Shown one piece after another: positions 20,301 through 35,890 of a stretch of DNA of 64,000 nt. Each line of letters opens with the position of its first letter. Positions within the stretch are counted from its first letter, which is position 1. The DNA is from Tetradesmus obliquus (Eukaryota > Chlorophyta > Chlorophyceae > Sphaeropleales > Scenedesmaceae). The stretch lies in contig CP126198.1 of assembly GCA_030272155.1 (NCBI GenBank), positions 4,774,001 through 4,838,000 on the forward strand, in the 5' to 3' direction. The notes under the pieces are model-generated. The model was not told the DNA's origin and did not search any database. It saw nothing but the letters and a program-made list of their open reading frames with translations. A program made the position numbers and the translations under genes.

Positions 20301-23300
20301 ATGTGTGGCAGGGAAGGCATGCAAGGTGTTTGCAAATATCTCAAGTCGTGACTGACACAAGCAAAAGCCACGTGGCATGCACAGCAGTTTGCGCGGCAGG
20401 CCGTATGCATGTGGCCAACTTGCAGGCGCCTGAAACATCTTCATCTGTACGCCTACAATATCTACATGAGAATCGTCGAGAGCAGCGTATGCAGACAGTC
20501 CAGCATTCCACGCTCCGTCAGCTCACCGCTTGCTGCACTGAGCGGTCGCTGCTGCGCATGGTGTAGATGACGTGGTTGAGCACGCGCTTGTCATCTCGCT
20601 CCAGCTTTTGCTTGATGCGCGCAATGGTCTTGTTCACGCAGTCCTGCAAGACAGATCAAAGGTTTCCAACAAGTCAAAACATGTGTGTTGAGATTGAACA
20701 GCTTCTTCTTGATGTGCGCGGCGGCCTTGTGTTCAAAATACACATAAGGAGGATGTAGCAAGTTGACAAAAGGAGCCCATGCACCAACAGTAAAGACGTA
20801 CAACGAGCAGCACCAATGCTGGCACATCACTGTCCGCCACTCTACGTTGACCAATACCCAGCCCGTTTGCCCTGCACAAAGCTTCAACTCAACAGCTGAA
20901 CCCTGCTGCTGCTGCTCACCTTGGACGCCTGCACAGTCAGCCGCTCGCCACAGTCGTGCAGCCGCTGCAGCCCGCCAACCTGCGGCACGCCAGCAGCAAC
21001 AAACAATGTGAAATTAGTGCCAGGCGGAGAAAGGCGCCACCCGCGCAGCATGCAGCTGGTGCAGCCCGCACAGGTTGTCAGACGTGCTGGTGCATCCCTC
21101 TGACAGGTTGTCAGACGTGCTGGTGCATCCCTTTGACAAAGCACACATCTGCCCTGCAGCGAGCGAGCACATCAGCCCTGATAACATTACATTTCTGAAG
21201 TTACGAACAGGCCAACTCTCGCAGCTGCCCCTCCCAGCGCTGCTGCTCCCACCTGGATGATGCAGGGGATGTTGTCCTCGTTGTCGCTGATGCCGTACAG
21301 CGCAAAGGCCGCGTTGTGCTGCAGGTTGATGTGCTTGCTCTCCAACAGCTCCAGCAGCAGCGGCAGCCCGCCGCCCTGCAGGCACAAACAGTACAGCATA
21401 CTAAGCCTTGATGACAGTTCGTGACAAGTTGTGGTGATTAGTGACGTGACAATGTTGCAATGCTAGGCAGCAGCTCCAACAGCAGCGGCAGCCCGCCGCC
21501 CTGCAGGTGAAAGAGCAACGCGCCGCGCACCATACAGGATGGCACTGTTGACGTTGCGACGCATTGCAGTGATGAGACTGCACTAAAACTGATCCTTTGA
21601 TTACATACATTACATTACATAACATTACATGCTCCACTCAACTACATGCGATGCTGACGATGCAGAAAGTAACCTTTGTATGCTTAATTAACGCACAGAA
21701 GCTCAACCATACTCTTTGCTGCTGCGGCTACTGCTAACGCTAGCGCGCGGCCTGCTGCCCTTGACCACAAGATCACTTCTTGCTAAGCAGCTGCTGCCGC
21801 CGCACCGCGCGCCTGTTGCCCTACCTGCAGATCACGCTTTGCTAAACAGCTGCTGCTGTCGCACCGCGCGCCTGCTGCCCCAACCACAAGATCACTATCT
21901 GCAAAACAGCTGCTGCTGCCGCACCGCGCACCTGCACAATGCCTGCTTGGTTGTGCGAGTTCTGGGCCAGGCGGCCCAGCGCAAACGCTGCCATCTCCTT
22001 GAGCGCTGTGTCGGGCGCGCTCAGCATGCGGATCAGTGGCGGCACCGCGCCCCGCTGCACAATGCGAGACTTGTAGTCTGGCCCATCGTCATTTGGCGTC
22101 TGCGTGGCAAACTGGCCCAGCAGCAGCGCCGCCTCGCGCTGGCTCTCGCTGCAGCTGCTGCCCAGCAGGTTGATCACTGGCTGCAGTGCGCCCTCCTGCA
22201 AATGGATGATACAAACAGACAACAGCATGCAGCCATTCCAGTCAGGCGCCTGTTAGGCATGTCTCGACCCCAAGAACTGGTCACTCGCGAAGGTTGCAAT
22301 GCGCGGGGAGCCATTGCTCCTGTTGAGGCAAGCTTGTGAGCACGCTGCATCTTGCGCTGCTTCTTTGCGCGCATGCCTCTTCAATGCCCGCCTGTACGAC
22401 GTATGAATACATCACAAGCTGCCCTGCCAGCCGCCCACCTCTAGCACGCGCTGCTTGATGTCCTGGCTGCTGTGCACGAGGTTGCCGATCACGCCCACCG
22501 CCTCATAGTGCACGCCAGGGTCCTCAGAGCGTAGCATCTGCACAGCACGAGCAGCAAGCAGCAAGCAGAAGCGCCATCCCGGCTTCAGTCCAATCCTGCA
22601 CCTCATCTGCATGCGCTTCCACAGCTGCCGCTGGATATGGCGGCACAGCGTTGTTGTTGCGCAGTGAGACGTGTGGCACTTTGCGCCCAGCATGCCAATG
22701 GCACCAAGGCATGCCAATCATACCAAGCAGTGCCAAGCCAGCGACGCAGCAACACACCTCGGTCAAGCGCTGTGCGCAGGTAGCTGCCATCCACCAACAT
22801 GCAGACAAAACGCACCTGGATGAGCAGCGGCAGGGCCCCGCAGTCCACGATCTGGCGCTTGTTGTCGTCATTCTTGAACGCCAGCGTGCGCAGCGCCCCA
22901 GCCCCTGCGCGCTGCACCTTGAGGTCCCAGCTGCTCAGCAGCCGCACCAGCGGCGCGATGCCGCCGTCCTGGCGCACCTGTTTGTGTTGTTGTGTGATGC
23001 AGCAGCAGCGCAGCAATCAACCAGCATGAGTGACGAGGCATAACACTACGTTGAAGGGAAGCTTGACCCCTAATCTGACAGCTGCAGTAGCCCAGCAGCA
23101 GCTGCTCAGCTTGTGAGGGTTGTCATCACATGCTGATCTATGAAGATCCACACTGTTGCGAAACAGGTGAAAACAGCTCATATCAAAAGCTGCTGCACTG
23201 AATGCCCTGCGAGCCCAGGAACACGCATCGCGCAGCTACTGCAGCCTACTCCACGCACCATGTTCTTGATCTCCAAGTTCTCATGAGCCAAGTTGGTGAT

Positions 23301-25222
23301 GGCATCTGCTGCACGCCGTGCCACGCCGCCGCTGCCGCTGCGCTCATTGCCTCCGCCTGAAGCTCCCCCAAACGAGGCAGTCCTTGCTGGCGGGCTGCTG
23401 ATGTTGTGCGCCTGCAGGGCAGTTTGCACAAAACACAGGTTAGGCACAGAGCTGTTGACACATCTCAGCACTGGGATGATATGCACTGCATTGCTTCTCA
23501 CAAACACTGCCCACAATGCACTGCAGCGCTTTCATGTAGCATGCAGCACCCCAACGCTGTTTGACAGGGCAGCATTTGCAGCCTCAAACGCACCTGCAGC
23601 AGCTTCACCAGGCCCGGCAGCGCCTGTGCAGTTGCAATTTGGTGCTGGTACTCGGGCTTGACCGCCAACAGGCCCAAGATGAAGCAGGCCTCCTTGCGCA
23701 CCTCCGTGAAGCTGCAGGAAAGGGAATGTAACACGTGCGTGCAAATGTTACATGCTTGATGATGACAATGCAAGATGAAGCGAGAACAAGTGCGCCAGTG
23801 CATAAGGGTTGGTGTGTGTATGCGCTGTGAGGGAGCGCTGTAGGCCACATGCTAGCAGGCGTAGAGTGAACCAGGCCTCCTTGTGCACAAATCTCAAGCT
23901 GCCGGAACACAAAGGGAATGCAGGACCTTGCAGGAACTTGCAGGAGAGGATTGACACGCGCACGTGCATGCATGTCATGAAAGGTTGTGTTGTGCAGTGT
24001 TCTGATTAGCTGCAAGCAGGTGACACGGCAACAGGTGATGCAGAATGTGACATTGAGGACCTGCGGTGCTGTGCTAAGACAGCAAAGACCGCTTCATGCA
24101 GCCAGCCATCACGACATGCGACGCACACCACGTGCAAGCTTGACAACTGCTGAATCAGCTGCTGTGATGTGCCGTCCATCAGCAGCTCCCTGCAACTGCA
24201 ATGTGCGTGGCAGCAATGAAACCCAACTGGCAACAGCGGACACCAAGCACTTGCTTGCTTGATATTACCCTCGTTGCTGCTGGTGTTCCTACTACCACCA
24301 CTGCTGCTACTGCTGCTGCAACCTCAACCGTCTCGCACCTTTGGTGCACTGTAGGCTCTGCTTTGTCTGCAATTGTCAGCAGTGGCACCACGGCATCCAC
24401 AGCGCCATTTTGCACAATCAGCTCCACAAGCTCATCTGCAGCAGCATAACAGCGGCAACAGCAGTAGCGCGAAGGACGCTGAGATGACCAAGCTCACACT
24501 GTGCGAGAGCAGCACCAGTGCAGTAGCAGCAGGCGGTCAAGAACACATCTGCACTGGCGTCACTCTCATGCGTGCTGATGTGTGTAGGGTCCCGCGCGAT
24601 GAGCCAGCTACTGCTGCTGCGGCTACTGCTGTTGCTCTGCAGCAAACATGCGGCTCATCACGCGCGATGGCGTGTTACTGGTTCTGCAAACAACCATCAT
24701 CTGCGTTAGATATATCAGCCAACTTAGCCACTTTAACTGAATGGCCAACCTGCTGATGTGCATGGATGCCCTGCCCTGAAGCTTCAGAGCAGCAGGACTC
24801 CCAGCAGCACCTACCTGTCTTGCAGTAGTCTGCCAGAGCATGAGCAGCTTTGCGAAGAGCAGCTCGATCACTCTTCTCGACCGGTCGGCTGCTCAGGTCC
24901 CTGACAGTCTGGATCAAGGACTTCACCTGTGGGTTTGAGATTTGGGGAAACAAACGCGGGCTGATTGGCGTGGGGCAGCACCTGGTGCATGTGCACCTCC
25001 TGATGGCATGCTACGGAAAGCGTTTGCGAGACTACTTCAGCTGGAGAGGCTGCAGAGTCTGCAAGGGCTCATACGAGCACAGGACAGTGAGCACCATGCT
25101 TGCTGTTCAGTTCTGCTCACCTCAGCCTCCACCACCGAAGAGCTGGGCTCCCGGGACGGGCTGGGCCCGCTGTTGTTGTCAGCCAGCTTCCTTTTATGGC
25201 CCCTGGTGGTCTGGCTGGTCAT
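17318..25222 (-). CDS. ABAP1: Armadillo-BTB/POZ protein of the ABAP1/ARIA type, 16 exons, 813 aa
   Basis: Exons 25222-25121, 24926-24815, 24435-24339, 23711-23594, 23411-23259, 22977-22816, 22537-22439, 22195-21932, 21375-21253, 20979-20920, 20643-20527, 20249-20135, 19856-19750, 19205-19080, 18616-18485 and 17872-17318; every phase matches. The protein has a basic N-terminus (HKRKL), an armadillo solenoid (about 60-500; for example GALPLLIQ, REAALLLGQFAT, LKEMAAFALGRLAQ, LQHNAAFALYGISDNEDN), then a BTB domain (about 544-640; LADICFLVEGRPFYAHRIAL, SYETFTAMMRYIYVGSVEV) and a BACK-like helical part. The tail is Gln-, Gly- and Ala-rich. Order and sequence match plant ABAP1 and ARIA closely. Those proteins work in the nucleus; ABAP1 restrains DNA replication licensing and ARIA acts with ABF2 in abscisic acid signalling, and BTB suggests a CUL3 adaptor role (family knowledge). 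Eight or more of its junctions have tandem copies. The exact orthologue is inferred. Confidence 0.92.
17930..17982 (-). repeat. Extra copy of the exon 16 start and acceptor
   Basis: Reads CTGCAG then codons for ASDQYLLEGPKRLCEA, a near copy of the true exon 16 start at 17872 (ASDQYLLEGLKRLCEA). It lies 110 bases upstream in the intron and gives a second usable 3' splice site that would shift the product. Confidence 0.85.
18097..18484 (-). repeat. Three tandem copies of the exon 15 end plus intron start, unit about 130 bp
   Basis: The CTGCAG that ends exon 15 (18485) recurs at 18355, 18225 and 18097, spaced 130, 130 and 128 bases. Each unit carries about 45 bases of coding sequence (GSVEVEQELALPLLQ), a GTGTGT- or GTATGT-type donor in two of the copies, and about 80 bases of intron. 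Copies are about 95% alike; the farthest from the exon is the most diverged and its donor has changed. Confidence 0.9.
18935..18985 (-). repeat. Extra copy of the exon 14 end and donor
   Basis: Copy of about 19066-19115, the codons for SEAFRAMFNQ and the following GTGAGGGC donor, displaced about 130 bases into the intron. Exon 14 also has a copied start (19278-19312), so both of its edges are duplicated. Confidence 0.8.
19278..19312 (-). repeat. Extra copy of the exon 14 start and acceptor
   Basis: Reads GCCGCAG followed by codons for GEEYVNSK, the same as the true start at 19205, about 100 bases upstream in the intron. The acceptor AG is intact. Confidence 0.8.
19556..19748 (-). repeat. Two near-perfect extra copies of the exon 13 end and donor, unit 96 bp
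   Basis: The donor-containing word CACCAGGTACACGCTCTTGG (plus strand) occurs with its GTAC at 19561, 19657 and 19753, exactly 96 bases apart. The two full units differ at only two of 96 positions. Each holds about 45 coding bases (EAQPQQPTKSVYL), a GTGAGC donor or a one-base variant of it, and intron sequence. Three equal donors in a row make alternative splicing or recent expansion likely. Confidence 0.92.
21468..21510 (-). repeat. Extra copy of the exon 9 start and acceptor
   Basis: Reads CACCTGCAG then codons GGGLPLLLELL, as at the true exon 9 start (21375), displaced about 118 bases upstream in the intron. A family B tail fragment (repeated ATTAC) lies further upstream at 21600-21648. 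Confidence 0.8.
21720..21931 (-). repeat. Three-unit tandem array at the start of the intron after exon 8
   Basis: Units of about 62 bases share the plus-strand words CACCGCGCGCCTG, CACAAGATCAC and AACAGCTGCTGCTG. The array abuts the exon 8 donor at 21932, and each unit repeats the donor-proximal intron sequence. Confidence 0.8.
23825..23905 (-). repeat. Decayed extra copy of the exon 4 start and acceptor
   Basis: Codons for VHKEAWFTLRLLA mirror the real VRKEACFILGLLA of exon 4, preceded by a CGGCAG acceptor, about 185 bases upstream. Several changes separate it from the real exon, so it is among the older copies. Confidence 0.7.
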
Positions 25223-27146
25223 CGACAACTCATATGCTGTGCGCCTGTTCTGCTGCCGAGCAGCACGCTGCCCTTGTACCTTCCGCTTCGATTACGATAA
25301 GCGATAAACGCTGTGCAGAAGCTCGGCCAGCTGCGCTTGTTTAGTTCAGCAGGTAGTGTGATGCCTGTGGGCGTGCATGCAACACTCGGCTGCACCTTCT
25401 GTTCACAATGTTTCGAAATTGCAGAATATGGGTACTGGAAGTAGCAGCGATCGATGCACACGCAGTATATCAGTGATGGGGAGAGTTGGGGCTCAGCAGT
25501 GTGAGAGTGTGTTATGCCACTCATTTGAACTCACCACCGCCTATTCTGCTTCTGATACAGACTAACGGTTGCCATCTTACGTTATAATTGCTCACCAGCA
25601 GGGTGCACCGTGAATCAGCATGGCAGCTGTGTGCACAAGTGCTGCTCCTGTGAGCAACTGAGCCCGCCGTGACACGTCCCGCAGCAACGCCACTGTCAAA
25701 TGACTCACGCTTCTGGTGAAGCTTACGTGCTGTTGCTGGTGCCGTGAACCTTGCATTACATACCCTTTAGTACTCGCATTCAACCAACACCAAGGCTGGT
25801 CCTGAAAGGGACTCCATTGAGGGTGGCCACCCAATGACTCATTGTGCTTAGCCTGATGGGTTTTGAAAGAGTGGTTGCATTCAGATGCATGCATTCCGGC
25901 CTAGCCTGGGTAGCGATATATCTACTGGGAATGTTGAGACGACGGGTTGTCGCAACTCATGGCGCACAGCCTGATGGGTGTGGGCTGCTACCTCTCAGCT
26001 GTCCACATTGACAGCGCTTCCCAGGGGGCACGGCACAGCAATTCAAGCTTGCAGGACACCAATGGCTGCGCTTTAGAACACGGTGGCAGGGGCAAATGCA
26101 GCATGTCAGCTGCTGTGCGTGCAAGTGAGCACCATGTATAGCCACCAGCGCATGCCATCAGTGAGCCAAGCGCATCATGAGCCAAGCACATCATAAGTTA
26201 GCACTCGCACAGTCAAGTCACAGGCGCATGTTGCAGAGCCACAGACGCTGCTGATCAATGCAATCCACATGCTGATGATAGGGTAGCCAATGGCATGACA
26301 AAGTACCTGCAGCAGCGCTGCACCAAGCAGCACCGCTGGGCATCAGGCTGCCATGGCAACATACACAAGATACCCCAGCATGCTGGTTGAAATTAGCATG
26401 TTTTAACCACTCATCATGGTGTGAAACCACAGAGGCCTTCCATGTGCGCCTTTAACGTGAGGCTGCAATGGGCTGCTGCAACAATCAGGTGCAACGACAA
26501 CAACAGCAGGGAGAGGGTCAAGTGCAGGATCAGCGCTAGCACAATGCTGTTGTACATTTCACGAGATGTGCTGCTGTTGCCAAGAAGCAACATGGCCTCA
26601 TCAACGCTGAAGCAACACACACAGACCTTGCACAACGTAGCAAGGCAATCAGGTGGGCAGCGGCCTATGCAACGCCACCAGCTGCATCATACTATACTAG
26701 TAGCAGCAGTACATTGCAAAGTCCACGCTGCTTGATTGTCTGCTAAGGTCATGCTCAAACTGAAGTCACATTCAACCTGAGGTCAGCGCGCTGATGCATG
26801 CGCGCTGATGCAGACATATTGCAAGGTCAGTCTTGCAGAACCACCATGTGTGCTAACACGAGGGTGCCATGCTGTGTTGCAACAGCAGCATGCTGCATGG
26901 ACGCAGCCAAGCTATGCCACAACGTGTGCTGCTGGTGGCCATGCCACAGCTACACAGCCAGCAAGAGATAGCAGCAGCTGCTGAAGAAGCAAAGCCAGGG
27001 CACACAATCCATGGTGCATATTGCAGCCAAGCTCAACATTTGTCTAGTTTGTTTGAGTTGTTCTCTGCACAGCAGAGAGGTGCATTGATGCATACAGCTA
27101 CGATGCTCGAGCAACGGGGAACGGCTCCTCTCTCAACAAACTGCTG
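25223..27146. other. Intergenic, armadillo-BTB promoter side and beta-propeller 3' side
   Basis: No gene could be supported. A short tandem repeat (GAGCCAAGCGCATCAT type) lies near 26160-26192. The part next to 25222 should contain the armadillo-BTB promoter; no TATA box stands out. Confidence 0.4.
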
Positions 27147-30100
27147 CTACTGCCGCACATGCTCTCTACTGCCATCAGCTGCTGCTGCACTTCTTTGCCC
27201 TGCAGCTGCTTCCTTTCCAGGCTTCCCCCTGCCAGCCCCAACCTTGACCACTCTGGACCTGCTGCAATCAAAATCCTCCACAAAATGTGACTCCAAATCC
27301 GTCAGAGTCATGCTGAGCATGCGTGCATCGGTGTCAAATGCGCCATAGCTCATGTGCACGGTCTTGTTATCATCAACCAGCTGCAGGCCACTGACAAAAT
27401 TGATGTCACGCGTCCACATGTTGGCCTTGACGCCTGTGGTGTCAGCGGGGCAAGGTGCGTAGACACGAGTGAGTATGGTTGAGCTGAGCATGGCGCTTGT
27501 GAATGAGGGTGTAGATGCAATGTAAGGCATTGAACACACACTGCCAGAAGCATAATTCGACTGCTCTTTGCCGCAGGCTCTAAGACAGGAATGCATACAT
27601 GGCTGCTGCAGAGGGCTCCACTTGGCGCTGCCAAATTGTTGTTCAAATTGAGTTCACGCACTGTGCAGCGCGCACACTTCTATTTGTTTGAATATAACAA
27701 CTGCTGCAGCCGCCGCACCTGCGTGTATGGTGCTGTCGTAGCGCCGCAGCGGCAGCTCTTTACTGACGGCACATATCCTGAAGGGTGGCTGCGCCTCCAT
27801 CTGGTATGCGTAGTGGTGGTAGGCCCGCGCACCAGGCATGCGCGGCATCTGCATTCAGGGACAAAGTCGTGTTAAGAACACCGCTGTTCCGTGCCGCAGC
27901 TGTCAAACTGAGGCTGCTATCTGTCCAACAGAGATCACAGCATGCAGTTTCACGCGGCCTATCAGTGCTGTACACCTGACACAGGCTGTGATGCAGAATC
28001 AAGTCAAATTCAAGTTCAAAAACCTTGGCCACTCACGTCCCAGTAGTGCATCACTCCCAGGTAGTACGGCTTTCCTGTGTCACTTGCGCTGCTGCCCACA
28101 AGCACCACAGGCGGCCCGCCATGCATGTCAAGCATGATGCTGCTTTTGATTCAAAGCAACAATGACAGCATGCAGTTGCCTGGGCCCCACTGGCAGTGCT
28201 ATAAACATGACGCAGGGCGCGACCCCAAAGCAGTCAAATATCCAGCAATAAAAATTGGCCACTCACGTCCCAGTAGTGCATCACGCCCAGGTAATACGGC
28301 TTGCCTGTGCCGCTTGCGCTGCTGCCCACAAGCACCACCGGCGGCCCGCCATGCATGTGGCTCTTTGGCGCTTGCAGGAACTCATCAGGCAGCAGCTCCC
28401 GCGCCACACTCACCCACTGCTGCACAGCTATCCCAGTGACGTTCACCCTGCATGTGGCACGCAGCAGGCATAGCTTGATGCGTTTTGCCGTGCCACAGCA
28501 ATGGGTGGGAAGCAAGTGCTGTCCTGCATCTAGGGGCCTTACTCCTCTGCGCACGCTGCTGCAGCAACTGCTGCGTGCTGCATGTGGTGCTCTGCTGGCG
28601 TCCCCTGCTGTTGTGCTGCTTCACTGTTTCGGCTGCTGCCTGCCTGCCTGCCTGCAATGCGGCGCAATATGCCCATCTCACAGGCTTGCTGACTCACTTG
28701 AACACGCGGTGCGGCATGATGCTGTGTGTGAAGTACAGCTCCCCCTCGTGGATGAAGGGCATCCAGTTCTTCTCCTTGACGTACCTGCATGCAATTTGAC
28801 AAGAATGCAGTGTTGTGCGAATATTAGCAGCCAGCAACTGCATTGTACGGGCTGGCTCAGCAGTCATCAAGGTCTGATGAGATCAGGCTGCATGGTATGG
28901 CATTGAAGTACAGTCTCTGCAATGTCAGAGCTGCACACTGACACACATAATGTGGACAGCACCACCAGCGCTGTGAAGCACTGCACAGCATGAGGTCGAG
29001 TTGGTTCAACAGCAGCAGCGGCAGCTTACTAAGCCTATTAAAGTAGCATTGTATGTGCCTCCTAGCTCACCTGCTGTCTTTCTTGTAAATGTCTTTTGAG
29101 AACTGCCCAGCGCACAGCTGCACAGGCGCCTGCAGGTGCCAGGGGTCCTCCCTGCCAGGGGGCTCTGCATCATACACCACCTGCAGCAGCACAGCAGCCA
29201 TTCAATGGCTGTTTAGGCCAAACACATAGGCATCATGCTTGCGGACAGCAGTGCACGTGGCAACAGCGCTGGCTGAAACACCACTTGCCATGGTGTGGCA
29301 TGCCGTCGGCTCTGCAGCTGCTGCATACATCATTTCGCCGTGGCATCAGGTGCCACCACAGACAGGCTTTCCAGCCCTCAAGCGGTGCTTGATAAAACAC
29401 TGCTGTGCAATGCTTATGTACTGCCTGCTCACCGTGCTCATGTACTGCACGAAGCCAAACTTGTCACACAGCGGCCGCTTAGGGTCCTTGATGTGGGGTT
29501 TGCGGTTGTAGGTGGCATACACACCCTTGCCCGGCCACACAAACAGCTTGGGGTCTGCAGCACAGGTGCAGCACATGCAGACACTTTGTGAACGGCCAAG
29601 CCTTTGGCAACACTGCTGGCTTGTTCGCCTGCATTGACACAGCTTATGCAACCCGCATCCCAGTTGCTGCACCTCTGTACGCAGCTACACAGCACGCTGA
29701 ACGAGCATGTCTTGCTGCCATGCATTTCCTGCAAGCTGCAGCTGTCACCTTCAATGCCTTTTGCATCTCGCTGCTTCTTTGGCTTCTTCTCCCCTGGCTT
29801 CAGTGGCGGCTTGATGCAGTCGCTGTAGCTCAAGTTCCTGCAAGCAGCACACCACATCATACGATGTGGCCACATGTGCAGCAACCGGCATGCAGCTGCA
29901 GCAGCTGCTGCGCAGGCTCCATGATCAGATAAAACATGCTGCTGGCCTTTCACTGTGATGCAGAATACTGCAAGCTGGTGCATCTGAACAGCTTCACGCA
30001 TGCATGTGCTGCATAGCATATGGCATCGCCCCTGCTGCGCCTTGCTGGAGACAGCCTGTCCTGCAAGCTCTGCAGCCTCATCTGAATGGCCAGTTCCAGC

Positions 30101-31053
30101 CCCTGCCCTTGCACTGGCTTCACAGGCCACAGGCAGCTGTGCAAGGCAAGTAATCTGATTGACATATACCCTGCCGCTGCCGCTGCCGCTGCCGCTGCCG
30201 CTGCCGCTGCCGCTGCCGCTGCCGCTGCCGCTGCCGCTGCCGCTGCCGCTGCCGCTGCCGCTGCCGCTGGCGTGCAATGAGTGAGTGAGTGAGTGACTAC
30301 CCAGGCAGCTCTGCAGCTCCTGGGTAGGTTAGAGCTGAGAAGGTGTGTGTGGCCAGGGACGCCGCCCCTGGGCTCCACACCCTCTACCTATTCGCTTGCG
30401 CACTAGGGCGAAAGCGGTGCCGATTGCTGGCGTGCGCTCATCTAAGACGTGGCTTTTTGCGGTGGTCTGGCTTGCCGGTGCCGTGCTTTTGCTACTTTGC
30501 AGGACTCGAGTTTGGTTCGCTGGCGTGCAGCAGCTACAAACAGCGCACCTGTCTTTCCAGGGGTCGAAGAGGTTGCAGCTGCTGCCTTTGAAGCTTGGCT
30601 GATTGCCATCAGCTTTGCACAGATGGGCTCCTGACAGCCACCACTCTATCTCCCCTATCTGCTTCTTCTCTAGGCTGCGTGTTGCTGCGTAATAACTGCC
30701 GCCGTACTGCACGACTGAGGGGTTGAACAAGGCTAACCCTGGTGGTGCATCCTGCAAAGGCAGCAACAGCCAAGCCATTGCAGCAGTGCACACGGCCGTA
30801 GAGAAATACATAGTGTCACGTCTCAACACGGGGGTTGATGTTAGTGCCATGCCTGTGGCTTGTGAAAGTGGTAGCAAGCATTGCACTGCAAGCAAGCATT
30901 GCTGTCAGTCTGTGCTGCTAATGGGATATTGTGACTCACTAGCTGAAGGCGCGCATCCTTTGTCTCGAGGCGTGCAGAGCTCAATCTAAAAACTGATGAA
31001 GTGACTATCAACCCGAGCAGCCGTGCCAGCAACAATCTTCGGGCAGTTGCCAT
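27147..31053 (-). CDS. Secreted five-bladed beta-propeller protein (GH43/GH130-like fold), nine exons, about 484 aa
   Basis: Exons 31053-30940, 30751-30549, 29837-29749, 29554-29433, 29180-29071, 28784-28698, 28447-28267, 27848-27719 and about 27565-27147. Phases match throughout; the last acceptor (AAAG before 27565) is the least certain. A signal peptide is clear (ARRLLLARLLGLIVTSSVF). The body has propeller-like repeats: LFNPSVVQYGGSYYAATRSL, DPKLFVWPGKGVYATYNRKP, NWMPFIHEGELYFTHSIMPH, GGPPVVLVGSSASG with YYLGVMHYWD, and LVDDNKTVHMSYGAFDTDAR. The pattern of Asn-Pro-Ser/Asp near blade starts and the FIHEGELYF...IMPHRVF block resembles glycan-active beta-propeller enzymes and glycosyltransferases of the GH43/GH130 superfamily. 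The exact activity is not clear. It is head to head with the GT64 gene, which supports a glycan role. Confidence 0.75.
28030..28137 (-). repeat. Extra copy of the beta-propeller exon 7 end and donor (parent 28260-28367)
   Basis: About 105 bases covering codons for GGPPVVLVGSSAS to YLGVMHYWD and the GTGAGTGGCC donor recur about 229 bases into the intron, at roughly 93% identity. Both donors are intact. Confidence 0.88.
30171..30270. repeat. (GCCGCT)n hexanucleotide array, about 16 units
   Basis: A perfect run of the hexamer in intron 2 of the beta-propeller gene, directly beside the SINE-like element at 30279. On the minus strand it would read Gly-Ser repeats, but it lies within an intron. 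Confidence 0.9.
30279..30447 (-). mobile_element. SINE-like retroposon family A, copy on the minus strand
   Basis: Full-length relative of 14675-14845 in reverse orientation: (GTGA)n, then CTACCCAGG, the CAGCTCTGCAGCTC hairpin, TGTGTGTGGCCAGGG, CTCCACACCCTCTACC and a terminal GCGTGCGCTCATCTAA. Identity to the first copy is about 80-85% over its length. No clear target duplication is seen, perhaps because the hexamer array abuts one end. Confidence 0.75.
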
Positions 31054-31605
31054 GGCAGGGCACCGCCAAGTTGCGCAGCACAAGCAACCAACCGTGTACG
31101 TAACGGGTCGTGTCGTTATTTGAATAAGAAATCCAGGTGATTGGAAACACTGATTTGTGGGGGGTGTTAGGTACAGGCCAAGAAAAAGGGTTGTTGTTCT
31201 GGCTACGCCTCGGGACGATCGCCTGCCTCGTTAGTCCGGCGCACGTGCTTGACGCACAGCTGCTCATGAAGCAATTACGCGATATGTGATGCTTTTGTAT
31301 GCGGTGTTGAGTGCCCCGTCTGCACACGTACGTGATCGCAGGGCGCGCCCGCCCGCCAAAAGCTGCACCCGCCGCACTACACTGTTGACGGCTCACACAC
31401 CCACACGTTTATACGTGTAGCCTGTCTATTTCTGACGTTGCAAGCTGTGCACTTGCTTAGCCACCTTGCCGGGACAGCAAGTACTACTCGACACATCAAC
31501 GAGCAGCTTCGTAGCGCTAGCGCTGCTACCCCACAGCTTGGCAGCAAACCAGCATATCGAACACGAGGCTTTGTTCTGATTGAATTTAGCACAAGCGTGG
31601 CAGCC
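31054..31605. promoter_or_regulatory. Shared divergent promoter region of the beta-propeller and GT64 genes
   Basis: A 552-base gap separates two start codons that point away from each other. Both products enter the secretory path and both look glycan-active, so co-expression is likely (inference). I see no clear TATA box; the GT64 side has a candidate in-frame upstream extension but no signal peptide there, so the ATG at 31606 was chosen. Confidence 0.5.
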
Positions 31606-35543
<3,938 letters not shown>

Positions 35544-35689
35544 TGCTGTGCAAGGCAGAGAAACCTGCGCACAGCAGGACACTGTTTGCTTGTGGCTCCA
35601 ACCAGTTTCCTGAGAGGGGGTAGTTGCCAGCGGCAAAAGTCAAAGTGGCGCCGGCTGTGTTCGGTTGAAGTGGTGCGTTGTGCTGTAGA

Positions 35690-35790
35690 GGACACGGCGC
35701 CTGGGCATCTACCAGTTTGACTGCAGTGCTGACGGCCGCGGCGGCAGCAGCCAGATGCAGGTGACAATGGAAGCGGCATGAAGACGGCAA
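35690..35790 (+). repeat. Decayed copy of part of GT64 exon 6 in the 3' UTR
   Basis: CGCCTGGGCATCTACCAG and later GGCAGCAGCCAGATGCAG with GGCATGAAGACGGC parallel 35406-35500 of the last exon. It lies about 280 bases downstream, beyond the stop codon. Confidence 0.75.
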
Positions 35791-35794
35791 ATGA

Positions 35795-35890
35795 CCGGCA
35801 ATGCATTACATTACATCACATTACATGCTCCACTCAACGAGGAGTGGGAACCCCAGTCAGGAGCCAACGAGAGGCTCATAGGGGGCATGG
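35795..35890 (-). repeat. Dispersed repeat family B, copy 2
   Basis: Reverse-complement match to 13590-13675: repeated ATTAC tail, then GCTCCACTCAAC, GAGTGGGAACCCC and CAACGAGAGGCTCATAG. ATGCATT occurs on both sides (about 35803 and 35889), a possible short target duplication. Confidence 0.6.

Noticed and set aside
29438-30277. Minus-strand 279-aa frame beginning with Gly-Ser repeats
   Set aside because: The Gly-Ser part is the hexamer array in an intron, and the frame crosses a well-supported exon in the wrong frame.
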